A stretch of DNA of 64,000 bases, taken from contig NZ_CP022529.1 of the NCBI RefSeq assembly GCF_002237595.1, positions 2,914,001 to 2,978,000 on the forward strand, given 5' to 3'. The stretch comes from Labrenzia sp. VG12 (GTDB lineage Bacteria; Pseudomonadota; Alphaproteobacteria; Rhizobiales; Stappiaceae). How positions within the stretch are numbered: the stretch's first letter is position 1; the number at the start of each line of letters is the position of its first letter. Under the pieces are notes generated by a model that saw only the letters and a list, made by a program, of their open reading frames with translations, made no database searches and was not told the DNA's origin. Shown here piece by piece: positions 34,216 to 43,201 of the stretch. The translations under genes were made by a program, and so were the position numbers.

Positions 34216-35107
34216 AAACCGTCTCTTCAGACAGTCTGAGCACGCTGTCGAGATAAAGCCCGAACTCGCTGTCTGCGCCGTATCCGGCCCGCAACTTCTC
34301 AAATTGCTGCCGATCAATGAGCCCGCGCCGATAGGTGATCTCTTCGAGACAGGCCACCTTCAACCCCTGAAGCTGCTCTATGTTCTGGAAATAGGTCGCC
34401 GCATAAAGCAGCGTATCGATCCGGCCGACATCGAACCAGGCGGCACCGCGCGGCAACCGAACACAATCCAGCCTGTCCGCCTCAAGATACAGCCCGTTCA
34501 GACAGGTGATCTCAAGTTCGCCGCGCCAGGAGGGTTCGACCGTCCTGGCCAGAGCTGCTACGCCCGGCGGATAGCGGTAGAGGCCGATGGCAATATAGTT
34601 CGATCTGGGGTGTTCCGGTTTTTCCTCAAGGGAGAGCACCTTCTTCTCCCTGGTATCATATTCGACCACCGCAAATGGTCGTGGGTCCTTCACATGGATT
34701 GCATAGATTGTTGCTCGCGCCGTTTCAGACCTGTCAGCTGCAGAAAACAACAGCCGATCTGTGTAATGCAGCACATTGTCGCCGAGAATGAGCGTGACCG
34801 GGTCATCGCCGATGAAGTCTTCGCCGATGATGAGCGCCTCGGCGATGCCACGGGCCTCGGCCTGCACGGCATAACTGAGGTTCAGTCCGTAGTCTGCGCC
34901 ATCCCCGAACAGCTTCTCAAAAAGGCCGATATCTGACGGCGTGCTGATGATCAGGATGTCGGTAATATTCATGCTGATCAAGGTCGACAAGGGGTAACAG
35001 ATCACCGGCTTGTCGTAGAGCGGCAGCAGCTGCTTGCAGACAACCCTCGTGAGCGGCATCAGCCGCGATCCCGTTCCGCCCGCCAGGATGATCCCTTTTT
35101 CCGCCAA
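34214..35107 (-). CDS. rmlA: Glucose-1-phosphate thymidylyltransferase
   Basis: A 297-residue nucleotidyltransferase joining dTTP and glucose-1-phosphate to give dTDP-glucose, the first step to dTDP-rhamnose and other dTDP-sugars. The nucleotide loop GIILAGGTGSRLMPLT (5-20) and CKQLLPLYDKPVICYPL (24-40) are diagnostic; the metal-binding Asp is in LILGDNVL. Length is normal. The start is TTG, with GGAG nine bases upstream. It is 25 bases after rmlB, so they form an rmlB-rmlA operon ending at the hairpin it overlaps. No rmlC or rmlD is nearby, so the final sugar is not fixed here. Confidence 0.93.
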   Translation of the reverse strand: MAEKGIILAGGTGSRLMPLTRVVCKQLLPLYDKPVICYPLSTLISMNITDILIISTPSDIGLFEKLFGDGADYGLNLSYAVQAEARGIAEALIIGEDFIGDDPVTLILGDNVLHYTDRLLFSAADRSETARATIYAIHVKDPRPFAVVEYDTREKKVLSLEEKPEHPRSNYIAIGLYRYPPGVAALARTVEPSWRGELEITCLNGLYLEADRLDCVRLPRGAAWFDVGRIDTLLYAATYFQNIEQLQGLKVACLEEITYRRGLIDRQQFEKLRAGYGADSEFGLYLDSVLRLSEETV

Positions 35108-35132
35108 AGCGTTTTTCTCCGCGCGTGTGGGT

Positions 35133-36194
35133 TCAGGATGCGTACTGGTGCTCGACCCAGTCCCGGTAATCTCCCGAAGTCACCTTGGTCACCCAGGGAC
35201 TGTTGGACAGATACCAGTCGACGGTCCTGGCCAGGCCCGTCTCGATGGTTTCCTGTGGCATCCATCCAAGTGAGGTTTCGATCTTGGTGCCGTCGATGGC
35301 GTAACGTGTGTCATGCCCCGGCCGGTCAGCCACGAAGGTGATGAGCTCTTCCGAACGCCTGAGAGCTGAAGGTGTCAGTCTGCTGTCGACCAGGCGACAG
35401 ATGGTCCGAACCATGTCGATGTTGCGAACTTCATTGCGACCGCCAATGACGTAGTTTTCACCGGCAATGCCCTTTTCGAGCAACAGGCGCAGCGCGGCAC
35501 AATGGTCGCCGACATATAGCCAATCACGAATTTGCCTGCCGTCGCCGTATATCGGTATCGGCAGCCTGTTCAGGCAGTTATGAATGACCAGCGGGATGAG
35601 TTTTTCGGGAAACTGGTAGGGACCGTAGTTGTTGGAGCAATTGGTGACGATCGTCGGCAGACCGTAGGTCCTGTTATAGGCACGAGCCAGGAAATCCGCA
35701 GACGCCTTGCTTGCGCTATAAGGGCTGTTGGGCGCGTAATTGCTGCCTTCAACAAAGGGCGTGTCTGTCTGTGCAAGGCTGCCGAAGACCTCATCCGTCG
35801 AAATCTGGACAAAGCGGAAGCTTTTCTTTCGATCTTCGGGCAGGGTGTCCCAATAATCCCTGGCGATGTCCAACAGCGTAAACAAGCCGCAGATATTGGT
35901 TTCGATAAAATCCCGCGGGTCGGCAATCGACCGGTCCACGTGGCTTTCGGCCGCAAAATTGAGGATGGCCCGCGGCCTGTAGCTGCCGACAATCTCACGC
36001 ATTTCCTCTCTGTTGCAGATATCGGCCTGCAGAAATTGGTGTCCTGGATGGTTGAGAAGGCTGTCCAGATTATGCAGGTTTCCCGCATAGGTCAGCTTGT
36101 CGACATTGATCACCGGCTCATCGGTTTCCTTGAACCAGTCGAGAACAAAATTCGATCCGATAAATCCGGCGCCGCCAGTGACCATTATCGCCAT
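35133..36194 (-). CDS. rmlB: dTDP-glucose 4,6-dehydratase
   Basis: A 353-residue short-chain dehydrogenase of the extended type that converts dTDP-glucose to dTDP-4-keto-6-deoxyglucose with bound NAD+. The Rossmann motif GGAGFIGSNFV is at 7-17, the catalytic block STDEVFG near 131-137, and the YSASK Tyr/Lys pair near 158-162. It leads rmlA by 25 bases. Upstream lies an unusually AT-rich 322-base region, unlike the rest of the window, which may mark a transferred segment or a strongly regulated promoter. Confidence 0.93.
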   Translation of the reverse strand: MAIMVTGGAGFIGSNFVLDWFKETDEPVINVDKLTYAGNLHNLDSLLNHPGHQFLQADICNREEMREIVGSYRPRAILNFAAESHVDRSIADPRDFIETNICGLFTLLDIARDYWDTLPEDRKKSFRFVQISTDEVFGSLAQTDTPFVEGSNYAPNSPYSASKASADFLARAYNRTYGLPTIVTNCSNNYGPYQFPEKLIPLVIHNCLNRLPIPIYGDGRQIRDWLYVGDHCAALRLLLEKGIAGENYVIGGRNEVRNIDMVRTICRLVDSRLTPSALRRSEELITFVADRPGHDTRYAIDGTKIETSLGWMPQETIETGLARTVDWYLSNSPWVTKVTSGDYRDWVEHQYAS

Positions 36195-36516
36195 AATTTG
36201 ACATCACCTATATAAAAAATAGCAAAATTTACAATGAATCACTCAAACAAAGATATCATCAGAGACAAGAAGGTCGATTCAAATTTTCAAACCAATTAGT
36301 TTCTTCACAGAAATTCATATATATACCCGAGATAGTCAAATACTCTTGAAAATTAACGTAACGTCAGAGACAACAACTTATGTTAATTTGATCAATGCAC
36401 CTGACCCGATTCTCACTCAACTCATCCGAGCAGGTTTTGCGGAATATCATGGCTATTCAAGAAGCCGAGCAAGGAGCGGCCGGTGAAACCGCTCCGCAGG
36501 CTTTTAAACAGCAACG
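36195..36516. other. AT-rich 322-base intergenic region upstream of rmlB
   Basis: No supported gene. Bases 36195-36400 are strongly AT-rich (TATATAAAAAATAG, ATATATATACCC) against GC-rich neighbours. It holds an inverted pair AAATTAAC (36350) / GTTAATTT (36382) and a hairpin at 36473. It should contain the rmlBA promoter and the 3' end of the phosphatase operon. Confidence 0.6.
36473..36495 (-). terminator. Probable terminator of the AfuABC-like operon
   Basis: GGAGCGG and CCGCTCC form a perfect seven-base stem around a nine-base loop, 22 bases after the phosphatase stop on the minus strand. The T-run is poor, so confidence is moderate. Confidence 0.5.
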
Positions 36517-37323
36517 TCAATCAGTCAGACAGATGCTGGTTTCCGCCAGGTCCCTGAGCGCCTCGAAGGCGCCGGGCCCGGCTGCAAGCACAGGCCCGCT
36601 GTTCAAAAGCCCCTCTCCCTTTGCCGGGAATGGCAGACACAAGCCACCTGCTTCTGCAACCAGGCAATATCCGGCCAGACAATCCCAGGCATGCATGGAC
36701 GGCTCGTGGAACCCGGCCAGACGACCGGCCGCAACGAAGGCAAGCATCTGCGCCCCCGACCCGGTTCGAATGTAGTTACCGCCCACTGCCATGAGACCGC
36801 TGATCAGTGCGCCGACCTTTTCCGGAACAACCGACTGGCTCGCGCCGATACCGGTCAGACCGTTCTGCAATGTCAACGCCCCGTCAAGCGTCAACGGCGT
36901 ACCGTTCAACGTTGCGCCTCCACCTCGCTGAGCCGCATAGGTCTCGTCATCGCAGGGAACCCGGATCACGCCGATCACCGGCTCGCTGTCATCGGTCAGC
37001 GCGATGGACACACACCAGTTTTTATGTCCGTGGACAAAGGCGGAGGTGCCGTCAATCGGATCGACGACCCACGTGTATCCGCTGCGACCGTCCAGCAGAC
37101 CTTGCTCCTCGCCCAGAATGCCGTCTTCGGGAAACGCAGCTGCGATCCTGCGCCGGATCAGCGTCTCCACATCGCGGTCCGCGATCGAGACCACGTCCTG
37201 AAGACCGCCCTTGATCTCGACGGTCAGGTCCTTGCGGCGACGGAAATAGTCAAGCGCGAGAGCGCCCGCCTCCTCGGCGAGGTCCTGTGCGAACCGAAAG
37301 CGGTCCGCGAGATCTGCGTTCAT
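36517..37323 (-). CDS. Inositol-monophosphatase-family phosphatase
   Basis: A 268-residue Mg2+-dependent, lithium-sensitive-type phosphatase. Metal-site motifs are all present: EEQG, WVVDPIDGTSAF (the DPIDGT signature) and WDCLAGYCLVAEAGG. The family includes inositol, histidinol and sugar phosphatases, so substrate is open. I start it at the ATG 37323 after AAGGGG; an ATG 30 bases earlier would place it only one base after the ATPase stop and is also possible. It is the last gene of the ABC operon whose binding proteins resemble the sugar-phosphate binder AfuA, so it may remove phosphate from the imported compound. Confidence 0.88.
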   Translation of the reverse strand: MNADLADRFRFAQDLAEEAGALALDYFRRRKDLTVEIKGGLQDVVSIADRDVETLIRRRIAAAFPEDGILGEEQGLLDGRSGYTWVVDPIDGTSAFVHGHKNWCVSIALTDDSEPVIGVIRVPCDDETYAAQRGGGATLNGTPLTLDGALTLQNGLTGIGASQSVVPEKVGALISGLMAVGGNYIRTGSGAQMLAFVAAGRLAGFHEPSMHAWDCLAGYCLVAEAGGLCLPFPAKGEGLLNSGPVLAAGPGAFEALRDLAETSICLTD

Positions 37324-37354
37324 GGTTGGTGCCCCTTTGCATTGAACCGTCATG

Positions 37355-38416
37355 TCACGCCTCGATCAGGGCCAGGCCGCGGTTTCTGAAGCCCAGGGAA
37401 ACGGTGCTCCTGGGTGCCAGTGTCCGGTCGACCGCATGATCGATCACGAAGAAGTTGCCGACGGGAGTCTCGATCTCGTACTCGACATGATCACCGAGAT
37501 AGGCCGCGGTCAGGATCTCGCCCCCGAGGCCCGCCTCCGTATCCGAGTTGAGCACGACCGCTCCCGGCCGCACGGCGAGGCGGGCCCTGCCCGTTGAAAC
37601 CTGCCGCGCGCGCAGCCGGTGCTGAAACCCGCCGACATCAATCACCGCGTCATCGCCTTCTCGCGCGACGATCTCGCAAGCGACGACATTGGCCTCTCCC
37701 ATGAAATCGGCAATGAACTCCGAGACCGGCTCTTCATAGAGTTCGCGCGGCGCCCCTTGCTGCGCAATGTGTCCGTCCTTCATCACCACGATACGGTCGG
37801 AGACAGCCAGCGCTTCGTCCTGGTCATGCGTGACATAGACAGCGGTGAAGCCGAGCCGTTGCTGCAGCTCGCGAATATCGGTTCGCACCTTTCGCCGCAG
37901 ACGGGCGTCGAGGTTGGACAGGGGCTCATCCAGGAGCAGCACCTGCGGATTGAGCACAAGCGCCCGCGCAACGGCGACACGCTGCTGCTGGCCGCCGGAG
38001 AGCTCGGCAGGCAACCGGTGCCCCATGCCGGACAGGCCGACCTGTTCAAGGCCTTCTTCCGCTTTCTCCCGCGCTTGTTTCTTGTTGAAGCCTGACGATT
38101 CCAGCCCGTAGGCCACGTTGTCGAGCGCAGTCATGTGCGGAAACAGCGCGTAGGACTGGAACACCATGGAGACGTCCCGTTCATGGGCCGCCATCATGGT
38201 CACGTCGCGCCCGCCGATCAGAATTCGGCCCGATGTCGGGTGCTCCAGACCGGCCAGCATGCGCAAGGTGGTGGTCTTGCCGCATCCGGACGGTCCGAGC
38301 AGCGTTACCAGCGAGCCTGGCTCGATGGTGATGGACAAGTCCGGAATGGCGGTGAAGCTGCCAAAGTCCTTGCGCACGTTTTCAAAGACGACAGAACCGG
38401 GTTTGAGCTCGCTCAT
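37355..38416 (-). CDS. ABC transporter ATP-binding protein (AfuC/FbpC/PotA type)
   Basis: A 353-residue nucleotide-binding subunit. Walker A is GPSGCGKTT at 41-49, the signature LSGGQQQRVAVARAL is near 138-152, and Walker B is LLLDEPLSNLD. A C-terminal TOBE domain (about 245-350) is typical of spermidine, iron and phosphonate/sugar-phosphate importers. It powers the fused permease encoded just before it (ATGA overlap) and is followed by the phosphatase gene. The substrate depends on the binding proteins at 40758 and 41951. Confidence 0.93.
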   Translation of the reverse strand: MSELKPGSVVFENVRKDFGSFTAIPDLSITIEPGSLVTLLGPSGCGKTTTLRMLAGLEHPTSGRILIGGRDVTMMAAHERDVSMVFQSYALFPHMTALDNVAYGLESSGFNKKQAREKAEEGLEQVGLSGMGHRLPAELSGGQQQRVAVARALVLNPQVLLLDEPLSNLDARLRRKVRTDIRELQQRLGFTAVYVTHDQDEALAVSDRIVVMKDGHIAQQGAPRELYEEPVSEFIADFMGEANVVACEIVAREGDDAVIDVGGFQHRLRARQVSTGRARLAVRPGAVVLNSDTEAGLGGEILTAAYLGDHVEYEIETPVGNFFVIDHAVDRTLAPRSTVSLGFRNRGLALIEA

Positions 38417-40644
38417 GCGGTTTTCTCCTGCGTGAGACGGATGTTTCGGGGTTTTGCGACACCGGCAACGCGGTTTTCCCGCCGCAGGCGGCGTTCGCCG
38501 ACCAGCAGCTGGAAACCGGCAATCACCGTGATCATCACGAAGATCAGCATCGAGGAATAGGCGATCGCGATGCCGTACTCGCCGTTCTCGACCAGGCCGA
38601 CAATGTAGCTGGTGGCCATGTTGTACTCGGCGCTGACCAGGAAGATCACGGCACTGATCGATGTGATCGCCCGGACGAAGGAATAGACCAGCGCCGCGGT
38701 GATGGCCGGCCGGAGCAGCGGCAGGATCACCTTGCGCAAGGTCCTGGCGCTGTTGGCGCGCAAGGTCAGCGACGCTTCGTCCAGGCTCTTGTCGAGCTGG
38801 CTCATGGCGGCAATGCCCCCGCGCACACCAACCGGCATGTTCCGGAAGACAAAGCAGGCCACCAGGATCAGCGCGGACCCGGTCATCTCCAGCGGCGGCA
38901 GGTTGAACGCCATGATGTAGCTGATGCCGATGACCGTGCCTGGAATGGCAAAGCTCATCATCAGGGCGAATTCAAAGGCATTCTTGCCGGCGAATTTCTG
39001 GCGCACGATGATATAGGCAGTCAGGAGACCGACGGCTGCCGTCAGCGGCGCCGAAATGAGCGCAATTTCCATTGTCGTCCAGAAGGAATTCCAGGCAACA
39101 CCCGTCCAGACCAGTCCCCCTTCGCCGAACTGGACCGAGAAAGCGCGGGCGTAGTGTTCCAGCGTCAGCGAATTGTCGAGGCCCCAGGTTTTCACGAACC
39201 CGCCGAACAGGATCATGCCGTAGACGACGATGGTGAACCCCATCCAGGGAAGCGCGATGCCGTAAACGGTGACCGACAGGCTTTTTGGAAGGCCCGCATG
39301 TGCACCGCTGTCGCCCTTGCCGGTCACGGTGGCAAAGTTCTTTCCCGACAGCCACAGGCGCTGCGCCAGAAAGGCGGACAGCGTGAAGGTGAGCAGAATG
39401 ATTGCCAGCACCGCCGCCCGCGAGGGGTCGATCTGCGATCCGACGACCGCGAAGAAGATCTCGGTCGACAGCACCCCATGGCTGCCGCCAAGCACCAGCG
39501 GATTGCCGAAATCCGCCATGCTTTCGATGAAGCCGATCAGGAAGGCATTGGCGAGGCCCGGCTTCATCAGCGGCAGGGACACCTTCCAGAAGGTGCGCCA
39601 TCGGTCGGCGCGCAGCGTCTGGGACGCTTCTTCCATGGAGGGGCTGACACCTTCGACAACACCGATCAGCACCAGGAAGGAAATCGGCGTGAAGGACAGA
39701 ACCTGCGCGATCCAGATGCCGGTGAGCCCATAGAGCCAGCGGCTTGGTTCGATGCCGAACACCACATCGAGTGCTTCGGTAACGACACCCGAGCGGCCGA
39801 ACAGCAAGGTCAGGGCAAGGCCGATCACGAAGGGCGGCGTGATGATCGGCAACACCGTCACCAGGCGCAGGCCTTTCTTGAAGGGAAACCGCGTCCGGGT
39901 CGCCATGAGAGCGAAAGCAAGCCCCAGCACGGTGGAACCAAGCCCGGTCATCACCGCCAGGAACAATGTGCGCCAGGCCACGCCACAGCGGTTGCCGCCA
40001 ATCACGCAGTCGAGGCTCCAGATGGCCGGGTCCTGCATGTTGCGGATGAAGCCGTCCGGTTTGAAGGAGCCGTCGAAATCCTGGACCGAGCCGGCGAACA
40101 TCGAACCGATCGGATAGAAAATGAACACCGTGACCAGGAACACCAGCACCGAAATCGAGCCGACAACAAACGCGTCTCCCTTCATGAAGCCGCGTTCTGC
40201 GAGACCGAACGCGATGAAGAGCACGAAGATCAGCGACAACAGGATTGCCCCTGCCCCCATGGCAGGCTGCCCGGACGGGAGCGTGCCGAGAGCCGCTTCG
40301 GGAAAGGTCCATGCCCAGCCGGTAAAGCTGATGGCAAGTCCCTGCAGGGCCATGAAGAGGATCCCGGCAAACCCGGTCGCAGCCAGCAGTTTGCCGCGTG
40401 TTTCACCTGTGGCCAGAAAGCGTGTGCCGCAACCGGCCAGGAACAGGGCCAGCGCAATCACCAGCCAGAAGCGGTCTTCGCCTGCGATCTGCAACAGACC
40501 GGGCGCCAGATCGGGATCGGTCAAAAACTCCGATGGCCATTCAAATGCAAAAAAGCCGCCTTCCACCCGGTACCAGGGCACGAATAGAAAGGCAAAGACG
40601 CCGATCGCGAGAAGCGCGTTCAGCCGTTTGTTGCCACTGTGCAT
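38413..40644 (-). CDS. ABC transporter permease, two fused domains (AfuB/FbpB type)
   Basis: A 743-residue inner-membrane protein. An N-terminal region with about five hydrophobic spans (1-200) is followed by two permease domains (about 225-430 and 520-725). Each carries an EAA loop (EASQTLRADRWRTFWKVSLP and EASLTLRANSARTLRKVILP) that docks an ATPase subunit. The chain is thus a complete permease dimer in one protein, as in FbpB and AfuB. The extra N-terminal membrane region is also seen in AfuB-like proteins. The ATG at 40644 follows AGGGG by six bases; a TTG at 40677 is less likely. A hairpin separates it from the binding-protein gene. Confidence 0.9.
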   Translation of the reverse strand: MHSGNKRLNALLAIGVFAFLFVPWYRVEGGFFAFEWPSEFLTDPDLAPGLLQIAGEDRFWLVIALALFLAGCGTRFLATGETRGKLLAATGFAGILFMALQGLAISFTGWAWTFPEAALGTLPSGQPAMGAGAILLSLIFVLFIAFGLAERGFMKGDAFVVGSISVLVFLVTVFIFYPIGSMFAGSVQDFDGSFKPDGFIRNMQDPAIWSLDCVIGGNRCGVAWRTLFLAVMTGLGSTVLGLAFALMATRTRFPFKKGLRLVTVLPIITPPFVIGLALTLLFGRSGVVTEALDVVFGIEPSRWLYGLTGIWIAQVLSFTPISFLVLIGVVEGVSPSMEEASQTLRADRWRTFWKVSLPLMKPGLANAFLIGFIESMADFGNPLVLGGSHGVLSTEIFFAVVGSQIDPSRAAVLAIILLTFTLSAFLAQRLWLSGKNFATVTGKGDSGAHAGLPKSLSVTVYGIALPWMGFTIVVYGMILFGGFVKTWGLDNSLTLEHYARAFSVQFGEGGLVWTGVAWNSFWTTMEIALISAPLTAAVGLLTAYIIVRQKFAGKNAFEFALMMSFAIPGTVIGISYIMAFNLPPLEMTGSALILVACFVFRNMPVGVRGGIAAMSQLDKSLDEASLTLRANSARTLRKVILPLLRPAITAALVYSFVRAITSISAVIFLVSAEYNMATSYIVGLVENGEYGIAIAYSSMLIFVMITVIAGFQLLVGERRLRRENRVAGVAKPRNIRLTQEKTA

Positions 40645-40708
40645 GGCTACCCCTGCTTGCTGATTTCTGGTTGTCAAAATGCCGCGGCCAAAGGCTTGCG
40701 CGGCTGGC

Positions 40709-40740
40709 CCCGCCGGGGAAGGGACAATTCCCCAGCGGGT
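40709..40740 (-). terminator. Intercistronic hairpin between binding protein and permease genes
   Basis: CCCGCTGGGGAA and TTCCCCGGCGGGG (minus strand) pair over 12 bases with one G-T wobble and a seven-base loop; no T-run. As in the tct operon, it lies directly after a binding-protein gene and probably raises the ratio of binding protein to permease by partial termination or mRNA protection. Confidence 0.6.
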
Positions 40741-40757
40741 CTCTTCGGATGCCGGGA

Positions 40758-41786
40758 TCAGTTGGCGATGGCGCCAATCTCACGATCCCAACGCTCCAGG
40801 AGGTTCTTGCGTGTCTCCGGATTGCCGTAAGTCGCGAAGTCGTAGTCGATCAGCTTGATGTCTTCGAACTTGGGAGCTTCCGGCGGCACTTCGGCAGCCT
40901 TGTTGGACGGCAGCTGGAAGGATTTGGCTTCCTTCATGCGCGACTGGACTTCCGGTGTCAGCGCCCAGTCGTACCAGATCTTGGCGTTGTCCATGTTCTT
41001 GGCACCCTTGACGATCGACATCGAGCCGATTTCGTAGCCGGTGCCCTCGCAGGGCGCGATCGGCTTGATCGGGAAGCCGGAGGCTGCCTGCGCAATGGCA
41101 TCATGCATGAAGACGATACCGAGACCGGTCTCGCCGCGTGCGGCCGCCTTCACCGGCGCGGAACCGGACTTGGTGTACTGGGAGACGTTGGTGTTGAGCT
41201 CCTTCAGATAGGCAAAGGCCTCGTCTTCCCCCATGATCTGGACCAGCGATGCAAGCGCGGTATAGGCCGTCCCCGAGGAATTGGGATTGGCGACCTGGAC
41301 CTCGCCTTTCAGTTCCGGCTTCAGCAGGTCTGCCCAGCAGCTCGGCTCTGCAACCCCCTTCTCTTTCAGGATTTCCGTGTTGTAGCCCCAGCCGAGCGCG
41401 CCGGCATAGATGCCCACGGTGCGATGACCGGAACTGGCCGCCTGGATCTGTGCCCAGGCATGAAGGTCGCCGAGCAGATCCGACTTGTATTGCGCGGTCA
41501 GGCCTTCGGAAGCCGCCTGAAGATGCGGATCACCGGTGCCGCCCCACCAGATGTCGGTCTTGGGATTGCGGGATTCAGCCCGGATCTTGGCATAGCTCTC
41601 GCCAGACGACAGGCGCACCATGTTGACCTTGATGTCATGCTTGGCTTCAAAGTCGCCTTGCAGCTGCTCGCAGATCACGACATCGGCAGAACAGATGACG
41701 TTGAGATTGCCCGCTGCCTGCGCCGAGGACGCAGCAAATGGGGCAACGGTCGCAAGCATCGCGACGGCTAGAGTTTTCAGGGACAT
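40758..41786 (-). CDS. AfuA-like ABC substrate-binding protein 1
   Basis: A 342-residue periplasmic binding protein of the iron/sugar-phosphate group. The ATG at 41786 follows GGAGGAAAAC, and the signal peptide ends near SAQA (about residue 24). The mature chain opens LNVICSADVVICEQL and includes WWGGTGDPHLQAASEGL and PCEGTGYEIG. The adjacent tyrosine pair that holds Fe3+ in FbpA is absent, so a hexose-phosphate or other organophosphate, as for AfuA, is more likely than iron. It follows a related binding-protein gene by 164 bases and precedes the permease. Confidence 0.87.
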   Translation of the reverse strand: MSLKTLAVAMLATVAPFAASSAQAAGNLNVICSADVVICEQLQGDFEAKHDIKVNMVRLSSGESYAKIRAESRNPKTDIWWGGTGDPHLQAASEGLTAQYKSDLLGDLHAWAQIQAASSGHRTVGIYAGALGWGYNTEILKEKGVAEPSCWADLLKPELKGEVQVANPNSSGTAYTALASLVQIMGEDEAFAYLKELNTNVSQYTKSGSAPVKAAARGETGLGIVFMHDAIAQAASGFPIKPIAPCEGTGYEIGSMSIVKGAKNMDNAKIWYDWALTPEVQSRMKEAKSFQLPSNKAAEVPPEAPKFEDIKLIDYDFATYGNPETRKNLLERWDREIGAIAN

Positions 41787-41950
41787 GTTTTCCTCCACTT
41801 CTGGTTTCCTGCCGGTTCCGTCCGGAAGCGGCAGACTGCTGTTCAGCCCTTGGGCTGGGTTTTGACCGGGCAACGGGCACAGTTTTCCCGTTCGGAGCCG
41901 TTGGGACGGTCCGTTGTTGTCGGTCAGGTCTGGTGTCGAAGCCGGTTCCT

Positions 41951-42991
41951 CTACTGGGTCTCGACGGCGCTGGCGCCCTGCAGCACCTCCTTGTCGAAAC
42001 GGTCAAGCAGCCGCCGCCTCTGCTCGGGCGATCCGAACGTTGCGAAGTCGTAGTCGACCATGCGGATGAGCGAGATATCGGGAGCAGCCGGCGGCAGCGC
42101 CGCCCTGGCATTGGACGGGATCTGGTTCTGCCCCGAGGCCGCGCCGGTTGCCTGTCCGTCCGGACTCATCGCGAAATCGACGAAGCGGCGGGCATTGTCC
42201 AGGTTCCTTGCACCGCTGACGATGCTGACGGCGCCGATCTCGTAGCCGGTGCCCTCGCAGGGCGCGACGATCACCAGCGGCGCTCCGGCCAGCTTCTGTG
42301 TGACCGCGTCATGAATGAAGGAAATACCGATCCCGGTTTCCCCGCGCGCGGCCGCCTTGACCGGCGCCGCACCGGACGTGGTGAAACTGGGAATGTTCCG
42401 GGCCAGCGCTGACAGATAGGCAAAGGCTTCATCTTCGCCCAGAAGCTGGATGAGCGTGGCAAGCACGGTGAATGCGGTTCCGGAGGATTTCGGGTTCGCC
42501 ATCTGAACCAGGCCGCGATACTGCGGATCCGTGAGGTCCTTCCAGCAGGACGGTGTCGGAACATCCATGTCTTCCAGGATATCGGCGTTGTAGGCAAAAC
42601 CGAGCGCGCCGGCATAGACGCCGGAGGCCTTGCCGCCGGACATCTGGAAGAAGTTCTGTGCCCAGGGAAGGGCGTCTTCGGAATGCGCAGGCTGATAGGG
42701 CTCCATCAACCCTTCGGCAGCACCCTGCAGATGGGTGTCGCCCGTTCCGCCCCACCAAACGTCGATGACGGGGTCGGCCCGCTCGCCGCGGATCCGGTCA
42801 AGGATTTCACCAGTGCTCTTGCGTTCCATGGCAACCTCAAGGCCGGTCTTGGCCTCAAACGCTGTTTCCATGGTCAGGCACCAGTCTTCGTCGACGCCAC
42901 ACAGGACATTCAGATCCTGCGCCGAAGCAACGTTGAGCGCAGCAAACAGCCAAAGGGCCGTCCCCGCTCCGAGTGACGTGACAAACTTCAT
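41951..42991 (-). CDS. AfuA-like ABC substrate-binding protein 2 (paralogue)
   Basis: A 346-residue paralogue of the protein at 40758, sharing WWGGTGD-HLQ-AAEGL, APVKAAARGETGIGISF and CEGTGYEIGAVSIV-like segments. The ATG at 42991 follows GGAGGAAAC; the signal peptide ends near ASAQ (about residue 21). It also lacks an FbpA-type Tyr-Tyr pair. It is the first gene of the operon and diverges from the response regulator at 43202. Two binding proteins serving one fused permease would let the transporter take up two related ligands, or tune affinity. It probably arose by tandem duplication. Confidence 0.86.
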   Translation of the reverse strand: MKFVTSLGAGTALWLFAALNVASAQDLNVLCGVDEDWCLTMETAFEAKTGLEVAMERKSTGEILDRIRGERADPVIDVWWGGTGDTHLQGAAEGLMEPYQPAHSEDALPWAQNFFQMSGGKASGVYAGALGFAYNADILEDMDVPTPSCWKDLTDPQYRGLVQMANPKSSGTAFTVLATLIQLLGEDEAFAYLSALARNIPSFTTSGAAPVKAAARGETGIGISFIHDAVTQKLAGAPLVIVAPCEGTGYEIGAVSIVSGARNLDNARRFVDFAMSPDGQATGAASGQNQIPSNARAALPPAAPDISLIRMVDYDFATFGSPEQRRRLLDRFDKEVLQGASAVETQ

Positions 42992-43099
42992 GTTTCCTCC
43001 CGCCCGAAGCATGGCCCCGGGTGCTGATCAGCATGGCAGAAGCCGCTGTCTTCGCAACAGGAGTTTGGTTACCGTTGTTTCGCCGGAAAAGAAAATAAA

Positions 43100-43135
43100 T
43101 TACAAATATTACAAGCCTTACAATTGTGACAAACA
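43100..43135. promoter_or_regulatory. Four 9-bp direct repeats upstream of the transporter and its two-component system
   Basis: TTACAAATA, TTACAAGCC, TTACAATTG and TGACAAACA follow each other without gaps at a 9-base period, in an AT-rich stretch between the divergent binding-protein and response-regulator genes. This is the expected form of an OmpR-type tandem site, and the regulator at 43202 is the obvious candidate. Confidence 0.7.
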
Positions 43136-43201
43136 CTTGAAAAACATAGGCTTTGCATATTTCAACACCATGCATATGATGTCTTCCGGGAGGACACAAG
43201 T

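Noticed and set aside
40758..42991. Iron(III) ABC binding proteins
   Set aside because: The general family label suggests iron, but neither protein has the adjacent tyrosine pair that coordinates Fe3+ in FbpA, and a phosphatase is in the operon.
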